From Shewanella hafniensis (lineage in GTDB: Bacteria > Pseudomonadota > Gammaproteobacteria > Enterobacterales > Shewanellaceae), in NCBI RefSeq assembly GCF_019655335.1, contig NZ_BPFD01000032.1, positions 1 to 48,225 on the forward strand: a DNA stretch of 48,225 bases, written 5' to 3'. Within the stretch, counting starts at the first letter, position 1. Every line of letters starts with the position of its first letter. The notes beneath the pieces are model-generated. The model saw only the letters and a program-made list of their open reading frames with translations, ran no database searches and was not told where the DNA came from. Positions 7,307 to 16,600 of the stretch are shown here, one piece after another. Made by a program: the position numbers and the translations under genes.

Positions 7307-8347
7307 TTAGCTGGGCTTGTGGCGAGGTAACATCACCTCGTCCCATATTACCGCACGATTTCGTCCGAGGGTTTTAGCATGATAGAGTGCTTTATCGGCC
7401 TCGGCCACCAGCTTTTCAGCATCCGAGCGGCACTGACTTCCGGTTCCAATGGGCAATGCAACCTGCTCCACATCTGCAATATCAGTACTGTTATCAATAC
7501 TATGGCGAATAATCACAGGGGTTAAGGCGCTGACCCCTGCTGAAAATTGATATTGAAAATCAGCCACGATTGCAGAAATGTCCTCATTGGCAAGGGATGA
7601 CATCATACGCATTACGATTTTTTGAGCGGTATCAACCGTGGTTTCTGGCAGTAGTAGTGCAAACTCTTCACCGCCGAGGCGGCCAAAAATATCGTAGGGA
7701 CGCGTTCGAGTGCTGATGAATTGGGTAAAATGTTGCAATATCTTGTCACCGACTTGATGGCCGTAGCGATCATTAACCAGTTTAAAATTATCGATATCCA
7801 TCATCACTAGGCATAATGGCAACTGTAAGCGACTCAAGCGTTTGATTTCGTGCTCTAACTGCTGAAAAAAATGACGCCGATTGGCAATCCCCGTTAACTC
7901 ATCGGTGAGCGCGAGGCGATTTAATTCAGTCTGCGCATTCCTAAGGGCAAATTCGACCTGTTTTAACTGGGTGATATCCGTGCAAACAATCACCATATCG
8001 CCATTGTGATAAACCTGTTCCGAGAGTTGTAACCAGCAGCCATCCACCAGATCCACTTCAAAACGTCGAAAAGTCGATTTACGTTGATTGGTATGAATCA
8101 GTTCGAGCCATTCCTCTATGGTTTCATGTTCAATGTTCGGTCCCTGTTTATGGGTAAAGGCAAAGCGCATCATGTCATCAAAATGCTTGCCGACCATGTC
8201 TTGCTCAACAAAACCAAACATTTTGGCAAAGGTATTATTATAAAAGATAAAATGATTATGTTTGTCTAACACTGCTAGACCATTCTCGCTCAGCCGCAAA
8301 GCTTCCGTTAAAAATGGGTAAACCAATTCAAGGGGTTTCTTATCCAT
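7307..8347 (-). CDS. PAS-GGDEF diguanylate cyclase
   Basis: A roughly 346-residue cytoplasmic protein that should make cyclic di-GMP from two GTP. An N-terminal PAS domain (about residues 15-130, with FGFVEQDMVGKHFDDMM) is joined by a short coiled linker to a GGDEF domain (about 150-325). The active-site loop reads GGEEF. An RPYD motif five residues before it is a complete inhibitory I-site (RxxD), so product feedback is expected. ATG 8347 was chosen because AGGA lies 6 nt upstream. ATG 8368 is in frame but lacks a ribosome site. The PAS ligand is not evident. Confidence 0.9.
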   Translation of the reverse strand: MDKKPLELVYPFLTEALRLSENGLAVLDKHNHFIFYNNTFAKMFGFVEQDMVGKHFDDMMRFAFTHKQGPNIEHETIEEWLELIHTNQRKSTFRRFEVDLVDGCWLQLSEQVYHNGDMVIVCTDITQLKQVEFALRNAQTELNRLALTDELTGIANRRHFFQQLEHEIKRLSRLQLPLCLVMMDIDNFKLVNDRYGHQVGDKILQHFTQFISTRTRPYDIFGRLGGEEFALLLPETTVDTAQKIVMRMMSSLANEDISAIVADFQYQFSAGVSALTPVIIRHSIDNSTDIADVEQVALPIGTGSQCRSDAEKLVAEADKALYHAKTLGRNRAVIWDEVMLPRHKPS

Positions 8348-8692
8348 CGGCATTCCTAGCGATAACATTAAATAGGCTCAATCACAGATTAGCAGGGATC
8401 ACTCTAAAACTCGCGAGTTTATGTCTTTAAGTATTCCGCTTCAGCCTTATTTTACCCCTAAAGTTAAATTCTTGGAAAATAGCAACATAGCATATGCATC
8501 CTTGTTCCGTGCTTACATGAATATCTATGTTTTAAATATGCAAAATAAGCGATGTAGTCTCGGGTTTTCTCCTAACTGTCATGCATTTTTTTGAATAGAA
8601 GTTCACTTTTATATTAACTAACAACAAAGGACCTGTATTAAGTTAGTGGTCAAAATGAAGAGACAATGAGAAGTGATATTTCTTGTAGTGGC
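8348..8692. other. Intergenic region upstream of the PAS-GGDEF gene
   Basis: About 345 bp between the AraC-type gene (ends 8693) and the PAS-GGDEF start, both on the minus strand. It is AT-rich and must contain the cyclase promoter. No clear terminator, RNA gene or strong regulatory dyad was seen. Confidence 0.4.
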
Positions 8693-9760
8693 TTAAGCCA
8701 GCCAGCTGCGAAAATAGGTGGGCAATTGGCCTGTCCAGCGTTTAAAAGAACGCCTGAAATTACTGGCATCACTGAATGACAGTGAGTTTGCAATCGTGTG
8801 GGCGTCTTGCGAAGGTGTGGCTAAATAATAAAGCGCTTTGATTAAACGGGTTTCATCGGCGAGTTGGCCAAAGCTTAAATCCATCTCGGCCAAGCGACGC
8901 TTTAAGGTCGCTGGGCTCATCATTAATTTTTCTGCCATTTCTGGCAAACTTAAGTTATCCCGCATCAGCGACAAACGAATGCCCGCCGCCAGTCCGAGTC
9001 TATATTCACTGGCAAACAGTGTGTAGCGCGGCGATTGAAAGTGACTTTGGCGCGAAATGACAGCATGAGTCACAGCATGGCGTGTAGCTTGTGATTCAAC
9101 GCTGCTGGCGATCTGCTGCGCATATAACAGCGGTTGCTGCATAAAGGCTTTTGCCATCGAGACTCGACACAGCGGCGCATCGAAACTAATGTCTGTGCCG
9201 AAGTACTTATAATATTGGGCGATATTCTGTGGCGTCTCGTAGGGAAAGCTCATGCTGCCACGCCAACCCTGCCCCATCAATTGTTTACAACTGGCGACCA
9301 ATGACGACAGGCTTAACTCAATAAAGAACTCTGTATGCCGCTGAGTGCCTAAATCGAGACTCAGTAAAAAATGCCATTCTTTGTCACCCTGCCAACGCCA
9401 GCACTGTAACCAAGGCTGAGTGAGCCAATGAAATTGATACCAAAATAACCCAAGTTCATTGAGATCCCGTGCGCATAACATCCCCGCAGTTAGCGCGCCA
9501 CTTTGGGATGGCAGCCATAATTGACCAAGTAAAAAGCTTAAGTCACCACTTGGCCACAGTGATAAACCATTATCCACCAGTCTGAGTAATTGTTTCGGGC
9601 TAATGCTATGGCCAGGTTTGCGGATATCAGCACTGAAAATCCCCGTACCACGTAGTAATTTGTCGCAATCCAGTCCCCTTTGCTTAAATAAGCCGACAAG
9701 GCTCGCCACCAGCAGTTGGCTATCGATACACTTATCTTGCCAAGTGGCTAGGGCTCTCAT
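8693..9760 (-). CDS. AraC-family transcriptional regulator
   Basis: A 355-residue regulator. The N-terminal ~200 residues match the Arabinose_bd-type ligand domain seen in OruR/ArgR-like AraC regulators (early LRGTGIFSADIRKPGHSIS; central FFIELSLSSLVASCKQLMGQ). The C-terminal double helix-turn-helix includes SLPEMAEKLMMSPATLKRRL and the second-helix signature FSDASNFRRSFKRWTGQLP, which is diagnostic for the family. Its ATG follows the TAA of the upstream GGDEF gene with no gap (TAA then ATG), so the two are translationally coupled. The coupling suggests the regulator acts downstream of, or together with, that degenerate c-di-GMP protein. Effector and targets are unknown. Confidence 0.9.
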   Translation of the reverse strand: MRALATWQDKCIDSQLLVASLVGLFKQRGLDCDKLLRGTGIFSADIRKPGHSISPKQLLRLVDNGLSLWPSGDLSFLLGQLWLPSQSGALTAGMLCARDLNELGLFWYQFHWLTQPWLQCWRWQGDKEWHFLLSLDLGTQRHTEFFIELSLSSLVASCKQLMGQGWRGSMSFPYETPQNIAQYYKYFGTDISFDAPLCRVSMAKAFMQQPLLYAQQIASSVESQATRHAVTHAVISRQSHFQSPRYTLFASEYRLGLAAGIRLSLMRDNLSLPEMAEKLMMSPATLKRRLAEMDLSFGQLADETRLIKALYYLATPSQDAHTIANSLSFSDASNFRRSFKRWTGQLPTYFRSWLA

Positions 9761-10723
9761 TTATCGCGGCTCATGAAACGCGCTGACTGTCGTGGTCTGT
9801 GGGTTTAATGGCTGACGGTTTAACTTTTGCTGTGACATTTTTTCATTGAGTAATTTGAGTAATGCCTGCGCTTCATCCTTAAGCGGTCGTTTTGTTGGTT
9901 CACTGCTCAGTTTATCCACAACCATCTTGGGAGATGGCAAAGCCCACACCACTGAAACCTCGCAGCCCAGTGCTGTAATGCCGTACTTTAGCTGCTCCGC
10001 CATGGTACTGACCCAAGGTGCGATTGCACCATTGAGCAAAATGATAAAACGATCGCCAGCATAACGGCAGACCAAATCTTGACTTCTTAGCTGGGTACTT
10101 AACCACTGGGCGACATCGGATAACAGTTTATCGCCCTCTTTTGCACCTTGAAGTTGGTTATATTGATGAAAATAATCGATATCAAGCATGATCAGCCCAA
10201 AGGGTTGCTGCTGCGCCAGTTGCTTTAGCAAGTGGTGCTCGAAGGCTTTCGCATCGTTCAATAAGGTTAGGCCATCGGTCAGATGGTGTTGGCGATAAAA
10301 TTGCTCGCGGGTTTGTAATTGACGGTTGACGACGGCTTGCTCGTCGCGCCACAGCCAAAGCCCGCAAGTTAGAATGAGTAGACCAATCGGCGTTGGCATC
10401 TTTTCAAACCAGTTATACACGGGCAGCGTTTTAACGATAAAAATTTCATCGAGTAAATCTAAATAACAACCTAAACAATAACTTGCCAGACCTACCACCA
10501 GTAAGTTGGTTACGCGCCCCAATGGACGAGCCGAAACAATCACCATCAACCAACACATGCCCAGCACAAACAAGGCTCCTTCTGCGGCGATATCGAGCCA
10601 ATCAACTTGAGGAATGGCTTTCGCAGGCGTGTTCTGCCACAGCAGTAGCGGCACGATAAAGATGATCAACAGACTTAAGCCATACACACAGGCCAGTCGC
10701 AGCGATTTCACGGGATAATGCAA
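9761..10723 (-). CDS. Membrane GGDEF protein with degenerate active site but intact I-site
   Basis: A 320-residue protein. About five hydrophobic segments fill residues 8-125 (for example LACVYGLSLLIIFIVPLLLW), followed by a GGDEF domain (about 145-265). The catalytic loop reads AGDRF instead of GGDEF/GGEEF, so the first Gly and the metal-binding Glu are lost and cyclase activity is unlikely. The RSQD motif five residues earlier is a complete RxxD I-site, so it could still bind c-di-GMP as a receptor. It is the first gene of a coupled pair with the AraC regulator. The C-terminal ~50 residues are polar and look disordered. Confidence 0.85.
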   Translation of the reverse strand: MHYPVKSLRLACVYGLSLLIIFIVPLLLWQNTPAKAIPQVDWLDIAAEGALFVLGMCWLMVIVSARPLGRVTNLLVVGLASYCLGCYLDLLDEIFIVKTLPVYNWFEKMPTPIGLLILTCGLWLWRDEQAVVNRQLQTREQFYRQHHLTDGLTLLNDAKAFEHHLLKQLAQQQPFGLIMLDIDYFHQYNQLQGAKEGDKLLSDVAQWLSTQLRSQDLVCRYAGDRFIILLNGAIAPWVSTMAEQLKYGITALGCEVSVVWALPSPKMVVDKLSSEPTKRPLKDEAQALLKLLNEKMSQQKLNRQPLNPQTTTVSAFHEPR

Positions 10724-11109
10724 GGGCTCACCTATTGATTTTGTTGTGCAGAATGGAGTGGGAATTCACCCTATTGGCACCGCAAGCTAACCCAGTTTTA
10801 TGACAAAAAGGTGACGTACGGTTTAGCGTGATTGCGGCAAATTAGCTCAACCACTTTGGGATTTTACGGCTATTTGTCGGATATTATGCTGGCAACGCTT
10901 GCTCATCTTTGCCTAGTCCCTCTCCATGGGCACCAGCAAGTAATTGTTTTTAAATGCTTTAAAATCTATAAGCCTCATATAATACACAAGCCATTCTTCT
11001 ATTTTCTTGCTGCTAAGCCCACTGTGATAAGCGTCTTTTTAGCTCACGCTCTCGCAAAAAATCGCTATTAAGCGGCGTTTGAGGGCAAGTTTGCCCCGTT
11101 TACAAAATC

Positions 11110-11127
11110 CCGTCACAAATCTGACAT
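11110..11127 (+). promoter_or_regulatory. Putative Pho box (PhoB site) of the phytase operon
   Basis: CCGTCACAAATCTGACAT fits the PhoB double repeat CTGTCAT-N4-CTGTCAT at 11 of 14 repeat positions, with the typical AAAT spacer. It lies 174-191 bp upstream of the receptor start. TACCCT/TAACGT hexamers lie within 15 bp downstream, as expected where a Pho box replaces the -35. Phosphate-starvation control makes sense for a phytase. Confidence 0.6.
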
Positions 11128-11198
11128 TAACCTACCCTAACGTTGCCGCTATTGAATGTTTCTCGTGACTAAAAACACAGATTCAAATCCGTGATGCC

Positions 11199-11234
11199 AT
11201 GTCGCAACTCATGTTGCAACTCATGTCGCGATGC
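11199..11234 (+). repeat. Threefold 12-bp direct repeat in the leader of the receptor gene
   Basis: ATGTCGCAACTC, ATGTTGCAACTC and ATGTCGCGATGC lie head to tail 66-102 bp before the ATG, probably in the 5' leader. Function is unknown. Confidence 0.5.
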
Positions 11235-11300
11235 AGCGACCGAGGGTAACTGGCCGTCACGGATAACACTCGCGTACCAACAAAATAATAGGAAGTTAAT

Positions 11301-14054
11301 ATGTCATTTCGCACGCCGCTATCGGCCATCGCCCTTGCCATTGTGGCCGCTGGCTCCAGCGCCAATGCCTTTGCCGTGGGTAAACTCGAAGGTCAGGTTC
11401 GTGACAAAAATAGCCAGCAGCCCTTAGCTGGCGCGAGTGTCACTATCAAAGAGCTTAATCTGAGCCAACAGGCTGGCCGTGATGGTCGCTACTTCTTTGT
11501 CGGCATTAATGACGGCGATTACACTCTGGTGGTCAACTACCTCGGCGCTACACCTATGGAGCACAAGGTCCAGATTGCCGATAAGCAAACCAGCCAGCAG
11601 GATGTCAGCCTCAGCAGCAAAGATGTTGAACACATTATGGTGGTCGGCCAGCAAGGCGCCTTGAGTAAGTCGATGAACCGTCAACGTGGTGCGGATAACG
11701 TGCTCAATGTGGTCAGCGCAGACGTGCTGGGCAATTTCCCCGACAGCAACATCAGCGAATCACTGCAACGCGTGCCGGGGCTTTCTATTGAACGTGACCA
11801 AGGCGAAGGTCGTTTTGTGCGAGTACGCGGCATGGCGCCGGACTATAACTCAGTGTCGATGAACGGCACGCGTCTGCCATCGCCCGAGAGCGATCGCCGC
11901 GCCGTGGCGCTCGACGTAGTGCCATCGGATTTATTGCAATCGGTTGAAGTCAGTAAAACCTTAACCCCAGATATGGATGCCGACGCACTGGGCGGCGCGA
12001 TTGAAGTCAAAAGCCTGTCAGCGTTCGATCGAGACGATACCTACGTTAACTTAAGCGCAGAAGCCAGCCAAGATTCTCTCACTGACAACACCAATCCCAA
12101 ATTGGCCGCCAGTTACAGCGATGTCATTGGCGAAAAGTTAGGTATCGCCATCGGCGCTAGCTGGTACAACCGCGACTTTGGCTCGGATAACGTCGAAACG
12201 GGTGGCAACTGGGATTTCACCGATGGCACAGGTTACGGCAATGCGGCGCTCGAGTCAGTCGATCATCGTGACTATGAAATCAATCGTGAGCGTTTAGGCA
12301 TAGGGGTGAACTTTGATTATCGCCCAAGCGATGACACAGATTTATACCTGCGCACGCTTTACAGTGAGTTTGACGACACCGAAACCCGCAACAGCGCCAA
12401 GACGAAGTGGAAATCGCCGCTACAAGCAGGCGAACTCAGCCAAGGCAAAACCACGCGCTCACTTAAATCCCGTAGCGAAAACCAAAACATCACTTCCTAT
12501 GTCCTTGGCGGAGAAACCCGTTTTGAGCGCTGGACCCTCGATTATCAAGCAAGCCACAGTACGGCAAGTGCCGACAAGCCACGGGATATTGCCGGCGCGG
12601 ACTTTGTCGCCAAAATCGATGACACAGGTTTTAGCGACAGTCAGCAGCCGCAGATCATAGCGCCCGAAAGCTATTATCAAACCGATAATTTTGAGCTGGA
12701 CGAAATCGAGTTAGCCGAGTCGAAAGCCAAAGACACCATTAACAGCGCCCAATTCGACCTCAGCCGCCAACTGAGCCTAGGTGGCTATCCTGCCGAAGTG
12801 AAAACGGGGCTAAAACTCAGCCGCCGCGATAAAACCAATCGTGAAGAAGTGTGGATTTACAGTGACTTTGCCGACCAAGGCGTGAGCGATGATGCCCTGT
12901 TACTGAGCCAATACTCAGGTGATGAAGTCGATTACAGTCTCGGCCGCTTTGGCGCGGGCATTAACGCTTCACCCGTGTGGGATCTGGTGGACAGCTTAGA
13001 CGCGGATGCCAATCGCGATGATATCGAATCGACCATCAATGACTTTGATATCACTGAAGATGTTAACGCCGCCTATCTTATGGGTCACTTAGATACCGGT
13101 AAACTGCGGATACTCACAGGGCTAAGGTTCGAGCAAAACCAATGGGATTCTAAAGGCCATGGTTTCGATGGTGTTAGCGGCGAGTTTATCGATATCAACA
13201 ACACCAGCGATGAAGATCATTGGTTGCCCGCTTTGCATCTCACCTACCGTTATTCTGACAATACTGTGCTGCGCGGCGCGTGGACCAACACCTTAGTGCG
13301 CCCGACCTTTGGTCAACTCGCGCCAGGTTATTTGCGCGAAGAAGATGACGGCGATATCGATTTAACTTTCGGTAATCCCCATCTTAAGTCGCTCGAATCC
13401 ATGAACTTCGATCTGAGCCTAGAGCACTACTTTGGCAATATTGGGCTCGTGTCGGCGGGATTGTTCTACAAGGACATTGATAATTTTATCTACAAAGCAG
13501 ACTTAGCCGGACGGGGCGATTATGTCGATGCCCATAGCGCAGTGACTTACATTAACGGCGACAGTGCCCACATTTCTGGGATTGAGCTCAGTTATGTGCA
13601 GGAATTCTACTTTCTGCCTGAGCCCTTTAACGGACTCGTGCTCAATTCTAACCTAACCTACACAGATTCCGCCGCCAGCATCAGCTGGTTAGATGACGGC
13701 GCAGAGCACAGCCGTGATATTCCGATGCCAAGTCAGTCGGATATCACCGCGAACCTGTCCTTAGGTTATGAGAACACTTACGCCAGCGTGTGGTTATCGG
13801 CTGCCTATAAATCGGAATACTTGCAAGAAGTGTCTGAAATCGATGACTCGCGTCTCGATCTCTATGAAGACAGCCACTTGCAATGGGATTTTGTCGCAAA
13901 GGCGCATATCACCACCAACCTGACCTTGTATTTCAAAGGCGTGAATCTCACCGATGAACCCTATTACAGCTACGCCGGTAACAGTGCCTATAACGCCCAG
14001 TACGAAGCCTATGGCCGCACTTTCCAATTAGGCCTGCAATACACTAACTATTAA
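11301..14054 (+). CDS. TonB-dependent receptor, probable phytate/organophosphate uptake
   Basis: A 917-residue outer-membrane receptor of the large TonB-Xanth-Caul type. It has a signal peptide (residues 1-25, ending AFA) and a carboxypeptidase-regulatory-like beta sandwich (about 27-105, LEGQVRDKNSQQPLAGASV). The plug (about 120-240) contains NISESLQRVPGLSIERDQGE and RVRGMAPDYNSVSMNGTRLP, and the long barrel ends GRTFQLGLQYTNY. This class commonly imports sugars and other organic nutrients rather than siderophores. The phytase gene follows on the same strand after 150 bp, and a Pho box precedes the pair. I infer uptake of inositol phosphates or breakdown products. AGGAAG lies 6 nt before the ATG. 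Confidence 0.88.
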   Translation: MSFRTPLSAIALAIVAAGSSANAFAVGKLEGQVRDKNSQQPLAGASVTIKELNLSQQAGRDGRYFFVGINDGDYTLVVNYLGATPMEHKVQIADKQTSQQDVSLSSKDVEHIMVVGQQGALSKSMNRQRGADNVLNVVSADVLGNFPDSNISESLQRVPGLSIERDQGEGRFVRVRGMAPDYNSVSMNGTRLPSPESDRRAVALDVVPSDLLQSVEVSKTLTPDMDADALGGAIEVKSLSAFDRDDTYVNLSAEASQDSLTDNTNPKLAASYSDVIGEKLGIAIGASWYNRDFGSDNVETGGNWDFTDGTGYGNAALESVDHRDYEINRERLGIGVNFDYRPSDDTDLYLRTLYSEFDDTETRNSAKTKWKSPLQAGELSQGKTTRSLKSRSENQNITSYVLGGETRFERWTLDYQASHSTASADKPRDIAGADFVAKIDDTGFSDSQQPQIIAPESYYQTDNFELDEIELAESKAKDTINSAQFDLSRQLSLGGYPAEVKTGLKLSRRDKTNREEVWIYSDFADQGVSDDALLLSQYSGDEVDYSLGRFGAGINASPVWDLVDSLDADANRDDIESTINDFDITEDVNAAYLMGHLDTGKLRILTGLRFEQNQWDSKGHGFDGVSGEFIDINNTSDEDHWLPALHLTYRYSDNTVLRGAWTNTLVRPTFGQLAPGYLREEDDGDIDLTFGNPHLKSLESMNFDLSLEHYFGNIGLVSAGLFYKDIDNFIYKADLAGRGDYVDAHSAVTYINGDSAHISGIELSYVQEFYFLPEPFNGLVLNSNLTYTDSAASISWLDDGAEHSRDIPMPSQSDITANLSLGYENTYASVWLSAAYKSEYLQEVSEIDDSRLDLYEDSHLQWDFVAKAHITTNLTLYFKGVNLTDEPYYSYAGNSAYNAQYEAYGRTFQLGLQYTNY

Positions 14055-14204
14055 CGCGCTCATCGGCACTTAGGTTATTAACAAGCTTGAGAGTAGACTT
14101 TTTGGGCTAAAAATGGGCTGACAGTGTGCTGCGAAGTTTGCTGACAAGTGTCGATGATAAATTTAATAAAAATCTGATAAAACAGAATACTAGCGAATAA
14201 CATT

Positions 14205-16310
14205 ATGAAAAAAACTTTACTATCATCCGCCGTATTGCTCGGCCTTATCGCCAGTCATACGCCCTTGACTGCCATGGCAAATACCATCAGCGTCGATGTT
14301 CAAACCATAGCGGGCCATAAGGGCAGCCAAGCACAGCCACTCATCTTTAATCAGGACAAACAGAGCGATATCACTCTGTCTCACTGGCTCTTTGCCAGCG
14401 AACAGCAAGGACTGATGTTACAAACCGTTTTGATGGCACAAACGCAACAAGGCAGGCAAACGACCCCACAAGCGCCCTTGCCTACTGCGAGTTTACTGGT
14501 GCAAGGTGACTTTGAATTACTCGCCTTTAGCGATCCCTATGCCTTAACGCTCGATCGCAAAGCCGACCGCGTGCGTCCTATTATGCTCAAAGAAATCAAT
14601 GGCAAACCGACGACCAATATCTTGCCCTTGCTGCCCATGGGTCATTTCGAGATTAACTGGATCTGTATTCAGCCCCGCACTCAGGATGGCAATGTCTACG
14701 CGTGGTTTGGCGGTGAAAGTGGTAAGAGCGAGCAGTGGTTATTGGGTAATGCCGCGCATTTCTCACCTAAGCTAATGCGCAGCCAATCGATTCCGGTTAA
14801 CAGCACGGACTGCGCTATCGATGGCGATACGCTGTATGTCAGTGAGCCCGAAGCGGGTGTATGGCAGTTTGATGCCAGCTCGTTTGCCGATACTCGCGCT
14901 AAGCTCATCTTCCCCGCGCTCGATAATCACATCACCGGCTTAAACCAGCTGAACGGTCAATTGCTACTCAGTGATAAAAACGGCAAAGTGATGGACGACA
15001 AAGGCGCTCAAATACTGAATTTTAGCGCGCCATCGACAAAAACCAACGATAAAACCGAGGTAAAAGCGATAACCAAGGCGCAGCGCTTAAGCCTTGTTAT
15101 AAACGCGAACACATCAGCCCAAGCAAAAACTGCGACGTTTGCTCTCTATGATGATAAAAACGACCGCTATCTTTTTACTGAGCAAACCTTGTCACCAGCT
15201 TTGCCACAAGCCTTGACACAAGTGTCACCCCAAAAGTTACTCGCCACATCCTTGCCGAGTACTAACACAGCCGCCGATGCACAAGCGAGGCCAACAACAG
15301 TTGCGGAAAATATTGTAGAAATCCCCGCTTGGGTTGAGAGCGCGCCATCTGATAGACCGGGCGATACTATGGATGATCCCGCCATTTGGGTGCATCCTAC
15401 TGACCCCGAAAAAAGCCTGGTGCTTGGCACCAACAAACGTTGGGGATTATTGAGTTTTAATATGCGCGGCGAGCAAGTTCAAGCGCTGCCATCGGGCCGG
15501 ATCAACAATGTCGATTTACGCCAACGGGTCAAACTTGGTGGAAAGTCACGCGATATCGCAGTCGCAACCCAGCGCGAACACGACAGCCTCGCCTTTTATG
15601 AAATCGACGCCGCAGGCAAGATTACTGAATACCCAAATCAAGCAACTAACATGACGGATATTTACGGCATGTGTCTGTATCAAGATGAGCAAACCTTATA
15701 CGTGTTCGCTAACGAGAAATCTGGCCGCATCGCCCAATATCGTGTTGATTGGAAACAAAATGGGCCAAGCATCACACTAGTGCGGGATATTCACACCCCA
15801 AGCCAAGTTGAAGGTTGTGTGGTCGATGAAGCGCAACATGCGCTGTTTATCGGTGAAGAAGACAAAGGCATTTGGCGCTTTAATGCCAAAGCAGATGCCA
15901 GTACAGAGGGCAAATTGATCATTAAGGCCGAAGGCGATTTAGTCGCCGATGTTGAAGGGATTGCTCTGTATCAAGGTGCGAGCATTCACGGCAAAAAACA
16001 AGATTTGCTGGTGGTATCCAGTCAAGGCAATAACAGTTATCTGCTTTATCAAACTAAGGCACCTTACGCACAGGTGGGACGTTTCCGCATTGGGGTGAAC
16101 TTGAACGGCATGGAAAACGGCCGCGAAACCAGCATAGACGGCGCTTCAGAAACCGATGGGCTGGCCGTCACGCATTTGCCCGTCGGCCATGGTGTTTGGC
16201 AACAGGGAATGCTGGTGGTACAGGATGGTCACAACCACTTACCCGATGCCAACCAAGCGTTTAAATGGTTACCTTGGAGCAGCATAGTCAAACAACTCGA
16301 CATGCAATAG
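14205..16310 (+). CDS. Beta-propeller 3-phytase (tandem-domain, secreted)
   Basis: A 701-residue exported enzyme that releases phosphate from phytate (inositol hexakisphosphate) using calcium. Signal peptide: residues 1-25. Residues ~30-370 form a degenerate first propeller lacking the typical motifs. Residues ~375-700 are the catalytic beta-propeller phytase domain, with DDPAIWVHPTDPEKSLVLGT, then NNVDLRQ, DIAVATQREHDSL, YGMCLY, SQVEGCVVDE, ADVEGIALY and SQGNNSYLLY, all hallmarks of the family. Alkaline phytases of this kind are known from Bacillus and from Shewanella oneidensis. The two-domain form with an inactive N-terminal domain is a known variant. It forms a locus with the TonB receptor just upstream. 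Confidence 0.93.
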   Translation: MKKTLLSSAVLLGLIASHTPLTAMANTISVDVQTIAGHKGSQAQPLIFNQDKQSDITLSHWLFASEQQGLMLQTVLMAQTQQGRQTTPQAPLPTASLLVQGDFELLAFSDPYALTLDRKADRVRPIMLKEINGKPTTNILPLLPMGHFEINWICIQPRTQDGNVYAWFGGESGKSEQWLLGNAAHFSPKLMRSQSIPVNSTDCAIDGDTLYVSEPEAGVWQFDASSFADTRAKLIFPALDNHITGLNQLNGQLLLSDKNGKVMDDKGAQILNFSAPSTKTNDKTEVKAITKAQRLSLVINANTSAQAKTATFALYDDKNDRYLFTEQTLSPALPQALTQVSPQKLLATSLPSTNTAADAQARPTTVAENIVEIPAWVESAPSDRPGDTMDDPAIWVHPTDPEKSLVLGTNKRWGLLSFNMRGEQVQALPSGRINNVDLRQRVKLGGKSRDIAVATQREHDSLAFYEIDAAGKITEYPNQATNMTDIYGMCLYQDEQTLYVFANEKSGRIAQYRVDWKQNGPSITLVRDIHTPSQVEGCVVDEAQHALFIGEEDKGIWRFNAKADASTEGKLIIKAEGDLVADVEGIALYQGASIHGKKQDLLVVSSQGNNSYLLYQTKAPYAQVGRFRIGVNLNGMENGRETSIDGASETDGLAVTHLPVGHGVWQQGMLVVQDGHNHLPDANQAFKWLPWSSIVKQLDMQ

Positions 16311-16490
16311 GGCCAATTTATTGCTTGAAATGCCACTGCGGATAATGCGTTATGCAGGTAACGATTTGCACTTAGCGCAACGCGAACGAAAATTGAAGGG
16401 GTTAACTATTTATGCAGGTAATATGCAAATTCAAAATAATAACCCCCGATAATTTGCTAACCAGCATTCAATAAATTGAATTATTAATCA
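16311..16490. other. Region after the phytase gene with a repeated 12-mer and a long hairpin
   Basis: The exact 12-mer TTATGCAGGTAA occurs at 16350-16361 and again at 16410-16421, 60 bp apart. GGGGTTA at 16398-16404 can pair with TAACCCC at 16440-16446 around a long loop that contains the second copy. No T-run follows. It could be a weak terminator for the phytase gene or a regulatory structure. Confidence 0.35.
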
Positions 16491-16530
16491 AAAAAAAGAG
16501 GTTAGCCAAGAACTACGGCTACCCTCTTTC
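16491..16530. terminator. Bidirectional terminator between phytase and VF530 genes
   Basis: AAAGAGGTTAGCC and GGCTACCCTCTTT form a 13-bp stem (one mismatch) with a 9-nt loop. The minus strand continues into a run of eight T, so it is strongest for the VF530 gene. The plus-strand side has a weaker T-rich flank and may also end phytase transcripts. Confidence 0.75.
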
Positions 16531-16600
16531 GTTTACACCCGCCTAAATCGTCTATCACACAGTTAAAACAATAACTTCATTCAGGGCGACTAACATCGAA

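Larger units (their letters stand above)
10724..11300. other. Divergent intergenic region (GGDEF gene / phytate receptor)
   Basis: About 577 bp. It contains the Pho box (11110-11127) and a threefold 12-bp repeat (11199-11234) on the receptor side. On the GGDEF side only AT-rich sequence is seen. A 79-codon plus-strand frame (10832-11071) has no recognisable domain and is not called. Confidence 0.5.

Noticed and set aside
10832..11071. 79-codon plus-strand open frame upstream of the phytate receptor
   Set aside because: No recognisable domain, no ribosome site and unusual composition; treated as intergenic.
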